From Albimonas sp963977235 (GTDB lineage: Bacteria > Pseudomonadota > Alphaproteobacteria > Rhodobacterales > Rhodobacteraceae), in the NCBI RefSeq assembly GCF_963977235.1, contig NZ_CAXBOD010000018.1, positions 1 to 64,000 of the forward strand: a DNA stretch of 64,000 nucleotides. The letters run 5' to 3'. This document shows positions 57,581 through 64,000 of the stretch, one piece after another; the stretch's first letter is position 1; the number at the start of each line of letters is the position of its first letter. Under the pieces are notes generated by a model, which did not search any database, was not told the origin of the DNA, and saw only the letters and a program-made list of their open reading frames with translations. The translations under genes and the position numbers were made by a program.

Positions 57581-58558
57581 TCAGCTGGCGGCGGCCTCGG
57601 CCGTCACCGCGGCCTCTTCCTCGGCGGCGCGGTCGGCCTGGCCGATCAGGCCCACGTCATAGGGCGTGGTCTGGTAGATCTGGTTGAGCCAGTTGCCGTA
57701 GAGCAGGTGCGCATGGCTGCGCCAGCGGTCCAGCACCGGCTTGGACGGGTCGTCGCCCGGGAAATAGTTCCGCGGCATCTGCACCGGCCCGCCCTGGGCG
57801 ACGTCGCGGTCATACTCGCCGCGCAGCGTGTCGCGGTCATACTCAAGGTGATTGAACATGTAGAGCGCGCGCATCCCCGGATCGTCCACCAGGCAGGCCC
57901 CGACCTCGTCCGAGGCGATCAGGGTCCGCAGGCCCGCGCCCTGGGGAAAGTCGCTCTCGCGCGTCTCGGTCCAGCGGGAGACGGGGACCGAGAAGTCGTC
58001 CGAGAAGCCGCGCAGGTAGGGCGAGGACGGCTCCAGCACCCGGTGGCGGAAGACGCCGAAGGCCTTGTCCGAGAGGTCGCGCTTGGGCACGCCGCGATAG
58101 TGGGCGAGCATCGCCTGGCCGCCCCAGCACACGCCGAGCGAGGCGTGAACGTGGCTCTGCGCCCAGTCGAAGATGCGGCACAGCTCCTCCCAGTAGGTGA
58201 CCGACTCGAAGGGCAGGCGCTCCACCGGCGCGCCGGTGACGATCAGGCCGTCGAAGCGGCGGCCCGAGGCCTCGATCTCGGCGAAGGGGGCGTAGAACGC
58301 CTCGAGGTGCTCGGGGCTCGTGTTGCGGCTCGCGTGTTCGGTCATGCGGATCAGCGTCAGCTCGATCTGCAGGGGGGTGGCGCCGATCAGGCGCGCGAAC
58401 TGCGTCTCGGTCTGCACCTTGGTCGGCATCAGGTTCACGAGACCGATGTGGAGCGGGCGGATGTCCTGCCGGACGGCGGCGTCGTCCGACATGACCATCA
58501 CGCCTTCCCGGTCGAGAACCTCGATCGCGGGGAGGCCGGCGGGGATCTTGATGGGCAT
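57581..58558 (-). CDS. metA: Homoserine O-acyltransferase (MetA type)
   Basis: The 325-residue enzyme acylates L-homoserine in methionine synthesis. The start MPIKIPAGLPAIEVLDREGV is canonical. The nucleophile is Cys144 in LGVCWGGQAML and a His is in FGVFRHRV. The acyl-specificity loop reads TGAPVERLPFE; Glu (residue 113) at this point is linked to acetyl-CoA use, whereas E. coli MetA has Gly and uses succinyl-CoA. The enzyme is therefore probably an acetyltransferase. No SAM-II riboswitch was seen in the short (70-base) upstream gap. Confidence 0.95.
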   Translation of the reverse strand: MPIKIPAGLPAIEVLDREGVMVMSDDAAVRQDIRPLHIGLVNLMPTKVQTETQFARLIGATPLQIELTLIRMTEHASRNTSPEHLEAFYAPFAEIEASGRRFDGLIVTGAPVERLPFESVTYWEELCRIFDWAQSHVHASLGVCWGGQAMLAHYRGVPKRDLSDKAFGVFRHRVLEPSSPYLRGFSDDFSVPVSRWTETRESDFPQGAGLRTLIASDEVGACLVDDPGMRALYMFNHLEYDRDTLRGEYDRDVAQGGPVQMPRNYFPGDDPSKPVLDRWRSHAHLLYGNWLNQIYQTTPYDVGLIGQADRAAEEEAAVTAEAAAS

Positions 58559-58628
58559 GGCGGAACCTTACGGCGGAAACCGAGTCGATTGGATGGAGCC
58601 GGGCGCGGCAGGGCGCCGCGGGGAGCGC

Positions 58629-59504
58629 TTACATAGTCGAGACGTCGCGCCTGTCCAGCGCGCGGGCGATCAGCGCGACGAGATCGGCCTCGGTCTCGAC
58701 GGCGGCCACCTCGTCGGCCTCGACCGTCAGGCCCCAGCGGTCGGCGATGGCCTGGTAGCGGGGGCGGCGGCCGGCGATCAGGCGCGCGAAGCCCCAGCGG
58801 ATGAAGGCGTCGGGGTCGACCTCGTCGGGGGCGCAGCCGGTCTCCTCGAGGTAGGCCGCCCAGAAGGCGAGAAGCTGGTCGTCGCGGTAGTACATCGGTT
58901 TCGGCGCGCGGTCGAAGCGGGCGGTCAGGGCGGCGATATGCTCGTCCCCCTCGCGGATGTAGACCGGCAGCATCGCCCGGCTGAGCGCCGAGAGCACCGG
59001 GTCGCGCGGGTTGTCGGGATCGACCACCTCGCAGATCGAGCCGGAGGTGTCGCAGGCGAAATGCGGATAGCCGTAGAGCTCGCGCGCCCGCTCGCCAAAC
59101 GCGCGCGCGTCGAGCATCGAGGCGATCTCGGCCTCGCGGTGCAGGCGCTGGCGGCGGACGTATTCGTCGAAGTCCATGCCGCCGCGCGCCGGATCGCCCG
59201 GCTTGCCCAGCCAGGTCGAGAGCGGGGTGAGGTTGTGGAAGCTCAGCTTCGAGCGGATCGAGAGACTGTCCGAGCGCAGCAGTTCGCGCAGGGCGGGGGA
59301 CTTCATCGCCTCGCGCTTGAACTCGTCGGTGATGCGCTCGCCGAGGTAGCGGGTGCCGATGCGGTAGTCGACGGAGTAGTGGAACCACTCCCCCTCCTCG
59401 CGCAGGATCGAGGAGAGACGGGTCTTGCCCACCCCCGACATGCCGATCAGCGCGATCGAGCGCTGCGGGGCCGAAAGCCAGGCGTCGGGCGTGTCGTAGA
59501 GCAT
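58629..59504 (-). CDS. P-loop NTPase-like protein of unknown function
   Basis: The 291-residue protein has a Walker A GMSGVGKT at 21-28, preceded by a hydrophobic strand (SIALI). A DYRIGTRYLG stretch follows, and CDTSGSICEVVD may be the Walker B region. The middle has a long charged helix pair and the C-terminus a short helical domain. It resembles shikimate-kinase-like P-loop phosphotransferases in layout, but no substrate is evident. GGGGGA lies five bases before the ATG. It lies 70 bases upstream of metA on the same strand, so the two may be co-transcribed. Related proteins are annotated only as ATPases. Confidence 0.8.
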   Translation of the reverse strand: MLYDTPDAWLSAPQRSIALIGMSGVGKTRLSSILREEGEWFHYSVDYRIGTRYLGERITDEFKREAMKSPALRELLRSDSLSIRSKLSFHNLTPLSTWLGKPGDPARGGMDFDEYVRRQRLHREAEIASMLDARAFGERARELYGYPHFACDTSGSICEVVDPDNPRDPVLSALSRAMLPVYIREGDEHIAALTARFDRAPKPMYYRDDQLLAFWAAYLEETGCAPDEVDPDAFIRWGFARLIAGRRPRYQAIADRWGLTVEADEVAAVETEADLVALIARALDRRDVSTM

Positions 59505-59703
59505 CGTGGATCCCCCTGCCGCGCCGTGCGGGCGCATCTCCCCTTCTGCGGTTAGCGGATGCGGGACGCGATGAAAAGGGCGCGGCCCGCGCGCATCGCC
59601 GCCGCGCGAAGGGGTGGCGGGGACCGGGCGTGATTTGACTTCCGCGCGGCCCCCGATCATGGGAATGAACCGGGGACAACGCGCGGCGGGGAAACGAGAG
59701 ACC

Positions 59704-61662
59704 ATGGGCAAGGGCAGGACGATCCTGACGATCACCGACGAAGGGCGGGCGCTGGGCACGCCCACGCTCTCGCTGATCGTGGCGATGGCGGCGGGCGGGG
59801 TCAAAAGCTCCGAGATCGTGCGGCAGGGCGACGGCACCGGGCTGGTGGTGCTCTACTCCGATCAGCTGCGCATGGATGTGCGGGTCGAGCTGAAGCCCAA
59901 CGGCAAGCCCGGCGACATCGTCGACATGGCCCTGCGCGACCGCTACGCGACCCAGACCTTCGCGATCATGGAGAACGTGCAGGCCGACTACGGCGCGGTT
60001 CGCCAGGCGATCAAGAAGCTGGAATACGTGACCGAGGGCCGCGAGCCCGAGATCGACGACGCGCTCCGGCTGATCCGCCTGCTCGAGCGGCCGATGAACG
60101 TGGACGGCGACGACGGCTACGACATCATGGTCACCGGCGCGGGCGGCGGCGTGCTGCGCGCCAGGGGCGGGGACGACGACATCTTCTTCACCGGGCGCGG
60201 CCGGATCGAGGGCGGCTCGGGCGTCGACACGCTGGACCTGAAGTTCTTCAGCGCGCTGTTCGGCAAGAAGGCCGTGACCGACATCGACCTCAAGACGGGC
60301 GTGATGGCGCTGCCCGGCAAGGGCGCCGTAAAGCTCGGCTCGATCGAGCGGGTCGAGGGCGAGGGCGAGCGCGACGTGATTCGCGGCGCCGGCCGGGCCG
60401 AGACCTTCGAGGGCGGCGGCGGCAAGGACCTGCTGGTCGGGCGCGGCGGCGCCGACTGGCTGTTCGGCGAGGGCGGGGCGGACCGGATCCTGGGCGGCGG
60501 CGGGGCCGACCTGCTGGTCGGCGGCGCGGGCGGCGACGTGATCAAGGGCGGCGCGGGCGACGACCAGCTCGACGGCGGCGCGGGCAACGACGTTCTGCGC
60601 GGCGGGGCCGGGGCCGACGCGATCTCGGGCGGCGCGGGCCGCGACACGATTCATGGCGACCGCGGCGTCGACCTGCTGTCCGGCGAGGGCGGCGCCGACC
60701 GCATCTACGGCGGCGGCGGCGACGACCAGATCGGCGGCGGCGAGGGCAATGACCGGCTCTCGGGCGACGCAGGCGCCGACGTGCTGATCGGCGGCGAGGG
60801 CGACGACCGGCTCGACGGCGGCGCCGGCGGCGACACGCTCGACGCGGGTCCGGGCGCGGACGTGCTCAAGGGCGGCGCGGGCGACGACCAGCTGTTTGGC
60901 GGCGAGGGCGACGACCGTCTGCTGGGCGGCGGCGAGGACGACCTGCTGCTGGGCGGCCTTGGCGACGACGTGCTCCACGGCGACGCCGGCGCCGACGATC
61001 TGCGCGGCGGCGAGGGCGAGGACGTGCTGCGCGGCGGCGACGGGGCCGACACGCTCTCGGGCGAGGCGGGCGAGGACGACCTCGCCGGCGGACGCGGCGG
61101 CGACTTTCTCAGCGGCGGGGATGACGACGACGTGCTGCGCGGCGACGGCGGGGCCGACACGCTCTCGGGCGGCGAGGGCGCCGACAACCTCTTTGGCGGG
61201 GGCGGCGACGACCAGGCCGCCGGCGGCGCGGGCGACGACCGTGTCGAGGGCGGCGGCGGCAACGACACGCTGGCGGGCAACGAGGGCGACGACACTCTGG
61301 TGGGCGGCGCGGGCGACGACACCCTGACCGGCCACGACGGCGACGACCTGCTGATCGCGGGTCGGGGCCGGGACGTGCTCGTCGGGGACGGCGGCGCGGT
61401 CGACGGCGCCGACGAGTTCCGCCTCGACGCCTCGGGCAAGGGCGTCGACCGGGTTCTCGATTTCCGCGTCGGCGAGGACAGCTGGAGCGTGGCGGTCGCG
61501 GCGGGCGAGCCGGCGCTGACGGTGGACGACTTTGTCGTGGTCTCGGCCGAGGACGGCTTTGCCGTCGAGCTCGCCTCGGACGGAACCCGGATCGCCGAGT
61601 TCCGCGCCTCGGCCGATCTGCTCGACAGCCAGGACCTGCTCGACGCGTTCATCCTGCTCTGA
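59704..61662 (+). CDS. RTX-repeat calcium-binding protein, putative type I secreted
   Basis: The 652-residue acidic protein has three parts. Residues 1-150 form a compact N-terminal region of unknown fold. About 165-235 is a transition zone with DDIFFTGRGRIEGGSGVDTLDLKFF. From about 235 to 565 it is a run of glycine-rich nonapeptide repeats (GGAGDDQLDGGAGNDVL type) that bind Ca2+ in a beta-roll. The last 80 residues (ADEFRLDASGKGVDRVLDF ... DLLDAFILL) look like a type I secretion tail, ending in hydrophobic residues. It has no signal peptide. No secretion genes are near. The nonapeptides are mostly well kept, so the roll is long. A bidirectional terminator lies just after it. Confidence 0.9.
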   Translation: MGKGRTILTITDEGRALGTPTLSLIVAMAAGGVKSSEIVRQGDGTGLVVLYSDQLRMDVRVELKPNGKPGDIVDMALRDRYATQTFAIMENVQADYGAVRQAIKKLEYVTEGREPEIDDALRLIRLLERPMNVDGDDGYDIMVTGAGGGVLRARGGDDDIFFTGRGRIEGGSGVDTLDLKFFSALFGKKAVTDIDLKTGVMALPGKGAVKLGSIERVEGEGERDVIRGAGRAETFEGGGGKDLLVGRGGADWLFGEGGADRILGGGGADLLVGGAGGDVIKGGAGDDQLDGGAGNDVLRGGAGADAISGGAGRDTIHGDRGVDLLSGEGGADRIYGGGGDDQIGGGEGNDRLSGDAGADVLIGGEGDDRLDGGAGGDTLDAGPGADVLKGGAGDDQLFGGEGDDRLLGGGEDDLLLGGLGDDVLHGDAGADDLRGGEGEDVLRGGDGADTLSGEAGEDDLAGGRGGDFLSGGDDDDVLRGDGGADTLSGGEGADNLFGGGGDDQAAGGAGDDRVEGGGGNDTLAGNEGDDTLVGGAGDDTLTGHDGDDLLIAGRGRDVLVGDGGAVDGADEFRLDASGKGVDRVLDFRVGEDSWSVAVAAGEPALTVDDFVVVSAEDGFAVELASDGTRIAEFRASADLLDSQDLLDAFILL

Positions 61663-61693
61663 CGCCGGGCCCCGGCGCGGGCCCCGAACGCAG

Positions 61694-61722
61694 AAACGCC
61701 CGGCCGATGCGGCCGGGCGTTT
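61694..61722. terminator. Bidirectional terminator between RTX protein and ppa
   Basis: A 13-bp perfect stem (AAACGCCCGGCCG and its complement) closes a three-base loop. It is flanked by TTT on the plus strand and matching A residues on the left. It serves the convergent RTX and pyrophosphatase genes. Confidence 0.85.
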
Positions 61723-61763
61723 TCGGTTTCACCGAGGGGACGGGCCGCGCGGGCCCGCGGGCC

Positions 61764-62300
61764 TCACTTCTTGACGGCGTCGACCGACTTCTGAAGGATC
61801 TGTTCGGCCTCGGCCTTGTCGCCCCAGCCGATCACCTTCACCCACTTGCCGGCCTCGAGATCCTTGTAGTGCTCGAAGAAGTGCTTGATGCGCTCGCGGG
61901 TCTTGGGGGCGATGTCCTCGAGGTCCTGGATATGGGCCTGGAACGGGTCGACCTTCTCGACGGGGACGGCGATCAGCTTGTCGTCCATGCCGCCGTCGTC
62001 TTCCATCTTCAGCACGCCCACCGGGCGGCAGCGGATCACGACGCCCGGCGCGAGGTCGAAGTCGCACAGCACCAGCACGTCGGTGGGGTCGCCGTCGTCA
62101 TGCAGGGTGTTGGGCACGAAGCCGTAGTTGCACGGGTAGAACATCGGCGTGTTGACGATGCGGTCGACGAAGACCGCGCCCGAGTCCTTGTCGATCTCGT
62201 ACTTCACGGGCGCGCCGCCGCCGGCGCCGCCGGTGATCTCGATCACCACGTTGATGTCGGAGGGCGGGTTCTTGCCCGCGGGGATCGCGTCGAGGTTCAT
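61764..62300 (-). CDS. ppa: Inorganic pyrophosphatase (family I)
   Basis: The 178-residue soluble enzyme hydrolyses pyrophosphate to drive biosynthesis. The Mg2+ signature is DDGDPTDVLVL. Other hallmarks are the N-terminal INVVIEIT, KYEIDKDSG, YPCNYGFVPNT and the RIKHFFEHYKDLE helix. The length is typical. It sits between two RTX-repeat genes. Confidence 0.97.
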   Translation of the reverse strand: MNLDAIPAGKNPPSDINVVIEITGGAGGGAPVKYEIDKDSGAVFVDRIVNTPMFYPCNYGFVPNTLHDDGDPTDVLVLCDFDLAPGVVIRCRPVGVLKMEDDGGMDDKLIAVPVEKVDPFQAHIQDLEDIAPKTRERIKHFFEHYKDLEAGKWVKVIGWGDKAEAEQILQKSVDAVKK

Positions 62301-62511
62301 GACAGGTCCTTCGTTCGGCGTCCGGAATGAGCCGCGCGGCGCTTAGCACGGGTTGTTGCGCCGCGGAAGGGGCGGGGAGCCGCAGGGGTCCGCCCCGGGC
62401 CTCCCGTCGGAGCGGGGCGCGGGGGCAGCCGGCGCTTGGTTTCCGCGCGTCCGTGGGCTAACCCTCGAAGCCAGAACCAATTCTCGCCTCGATATTTCAG
62501 GATTGCCGACG

Positions 62512-64000
62512 ATGCCCGACTCCTCCCCCCTGCGCCTGAGTTTCCGTCTGGCGCGCGACGGCGTGGACTTCGCCCGCCGGGTCGTCGAGATCGCGGGCTT
62601 CCCCGACGAGGTCCTGCTGGTCGCCACCGGCGACGGCCCGGTGCGGCTGGAGGTGAGCGAGGCGCGGGTTTCGATCCCCGAGGCCGACCCCGGGCCGGGC
62701 GGGCGGCTGGTGTTCTCGATCCGGCGCGACGACCGCGGGCGCGACCTTGTGGACACGCTGCGGCTCGAGGAGCCTTCGGGCGACGTCGCGGTCCTCAGGG
62801 GCCTCGAGGCGCCCCTGAAACGGGTGCAGGCCTGGCTCGAGGCGGCCGAGGCCGATCCGCTGCAGGCGGGCCTGCCGCGCGGCTGGTTCCGCGGGCGCGA
62901 CCTGCAGGTGCTGGGCGGGGAGGCGAACGAGGACCTCTCGGGCCGGGCCGGCGACGACCTGATCCGGGGCGGCGCGGGGTTCGACACCCTGCGGCTCAGC
63001 GGGGGCGCCGACACGCTCTGCGGCGGGGCCGACATAGACCGGCTGGTGATCGCGGGCGCGGGCGAGGGCCAGCGCACGGGCGTGATCGTGGACTATCGCC
63101 GCAACCTGCTGACGGGCGCGCCTGGCGAGAGCGAGATCCGCGGGATCGAGCGCATCGAGGGCGGCCGCGGCGGCGACATCGTGATGGGCGGCCGCGGCGA
63201 CCAGACCTTCCTCGGCCGCGGCGGCGAGGACCGTCTCGATGGCCGCGGCGGCGACGACGTTCTGTTTGGCGGCGCGCGGGCCGACGACCTCTACGGCGGC
63301 CGCGGCGACGACCAGCTGCTCGCGGGGGGCGGGCGCAACGCGCTCCATGGCGGCTCGGGCGACGACCAGTTGTGGAGCGGCCCGACGGGGGGCGACCGGC
63401 TTTTCGGCGGGCGCGGGGACGATGCGGTCTGGGGCGGCGCGGGCGCCGATCTTGCGCGCGGCCGCGCCGGCGCCGACCTGCTGCTGCTCTCGGGCGGCGA
63501 CGACGCGGGTTCGGGCGACCAGGGCGACGACTTTCTCTTCGGCGGCGCGGGCGAGGACGCGCTGCACGGCAACCGCGGGCGCGACGCGATCTGGGGCGGC
63601 GAGGGCGACGACGAGATCGAGGGCGGGCGCGGAGCCGACTCGCTCGACGGCGGGGCCGGGGACGACGCGATCGCGGGCGAGGCCGGCGACGACGTCCTGG
63701 CGGGCGGCGACGGCGCGGACACGCTCGAAGGCGGGACCGGCGCGGACGCGCTCTACGGCGGCGCCGACGATGATCGCCTCTCCGGCGGCGCGGGCGACGA
63801 CACGCTGGTCGGCGGCGCGGGCGCGGACCGGCTCGAGGGCGGCGCGGGCGACGACGTCCTGACCGGCGGGGGCGAGTCGCGCGAGCTGGAGGCGCCCCAG
63901 ATCGCGGCGCCCGCCGTGCCCTCGGAGGTCTGGGAGCATGAGACCCAGGGCGGCACGGGCTGGAGCGGCGCGGGCCTGATCTCGACCGTGACCGTCTCCC
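62512..64000 (+). CDS. Second RTX-repeat calcium-binding protein, 3' end beyond the window
   Basis: The frame starts at ATG 62512 and is open to the right edge, 496 codons so far. Residues 1-130 have no recognised family; they are mixed strand and charged. From about 130 there are glycine-rich nonapeptide repeats (GGARADDLYGGRGDDQLLAGG, GGAGDDTLVGGAGADRLEGG), with an insertion near 200-230 (VDYRRNLLTGAPGE). Repeats are less regular than in the first RTX gene, and Arg often replaces the usual Ala or Asp. The repeats end near residue 470, then a non-repeat segment begins. The true C-terminus, and so any secretion signal, is not visible. Confidence 0.88.
   Translation, partial: MPDSSPLRLSFRLARDGVDFARRVVEIAGFPDEVLLVATGDGPVRLEVSEARVSIPEADPGPGGRLVFSIRRDDRGRDLVDTLRLEEPSGDVAVLRGLEAPLKRVQAWLEAAEADPLQAGLPRGWFRGRDLQVLGGEANEDLSGRAGDDLIRGGAGFDTLRLSGGADTLCGGADIDRLVIAGAGEGQRTGVIVDYRRNLLTGAPGESEIRGIERIEGGRGGDIVMGGRGDQTFLGRGGEDRLDGRGGDDVLFGGARADDLYGGRGDDQLLAGGGRNALHGGSGDDQLWSGPTGGDRLFGGRGDDAVWGGAGADLARGRAGADLLLLSGGDDAGSGDQGDDFLFGGAGEDALHGNRGRDAIWGGEGDDEIEGGRGADSLDGGAGDDAIAGEAGDDVLAGGDGADTLEGGTGADALYGGADDDRLSGGAGDDTLVGGAGADRLEGGAGDDVLTGGGESRELEAPQIAAPAVPSEVWEHETQGGTGWSGAGLISTVTVS

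Noticed and set aside
58559..58628. SAM-II riboswitch upstream of metA
   Set aside because: Expected for some alphaproteobacteria, but the 70-base gap shows neither the conserved loop sequences nor the pseudoknot partner.
58498..61335. 945-codon minus-strand frame antisense to the first RTX gene
   Set aside because: Its AARD/VVAAA-type repetition is the complement of the RTX nonapeptides. It also runs through the P-loop gene in another frame.
62497..63939. 480-codon minus-strand frame antisense to the second RTX gene
   Set aside because: Same artefact: repeats of low-complexity Ala/Val/Arg arise from the RTX codons on the other strand.

Overview
This window is very GC-rich chromosomal DNA with dense, mostly operonic genes. 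It looks like a member of the Rhodobacterales (Alphaproteobacteria), probably marine or halotolerant. The signs are an ectoine cluster with its own aspartate kinase, a VPLPA-CTERM sorted protease, an aminolevulinate synthase of the C4 pathway next to an SqrR-type persulfide sensor, the acpS-lepB-rnc-era-DUF1491 block, and many leucine/branched-chain amino acid type ABC systems. I cannot name the genus. No rRNA, tRNA, CRISPR array, phage or insertion sequence was recognised.

Layout. 0.2-4.4 kb: minus-strand metabolic genes (membrane protein, DsbA-like oxidoreductase, glutamine amidotransferase, patatin, 3-hydroxybutyrate dehydrogenase). 4.7-9.4 kb: a family 5 solute-binding protein, a HIT protein, a carboxymuconolactone decarboxylase-like protein and an M8-like metalloprotease with a VPLPA-CTERM tail. 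9.5-13.8 kb: a Tat-exported CpdB-type nucleotidase, an acyl-CoA dehydrogenase and a TetR regulator with a palindromic operator candidate. 14.1-21.9 kb: a complete branched-chain amino acid type ABC transporter (livGFHM) followed by three tandem paralogous binding proteins, each behind its own hairpins and a shared CCCTAAGG element. 22.1-23.9 kb: a lipid kinase and a phosphoesterase. 24.2-29.0 kb: ectABC-ask with divergent ectR. 29.0-37.8 kb: an HPt protein, a hybrid histidine kinase (split by one base in a G8 run), a small molybdopterin-fold protein and a second complete liv-type system.

38.1-45.1 kb: an imelysin, a divergent porin, a di-heme c-type oxidoreductase, a second imelysin and a DUF1513 protein. 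Together these look like a periplasmic iron (or other metal) handling locus. 45.6-52.1 kb: TauE-like permease, CAP-domain lipoprotein, 2OG-Fe(II) oxygenase, AI-2E family permease, SqrR-like repressor, hemA and a class I cytochrome c. 52.3-56.4 kb: hypothetical protein, DUF1491, era, rnc, lepB, acpS. 56.7-64 kb: a DUF533 protein, metA, an unusual P-loop protein, an RTX-repeat protein, pyrophosphatase and a second RTX-repeat protein that runs off the right edge.

The intergenic DNA is richer than usual. It holds dispersed repeats (32 bp and about 92 bp), several tandem hairpin repeats, a 21-bp inverted repeat whose loop is a canonical G-quadruplex motif, a candidate trans-encoded small RNA with a perfect terminator, and a 38-codon leader ORF that overlaps livG by ATGA. 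These, with the imelysin/porin locus, are the best leads for unexplained biology.
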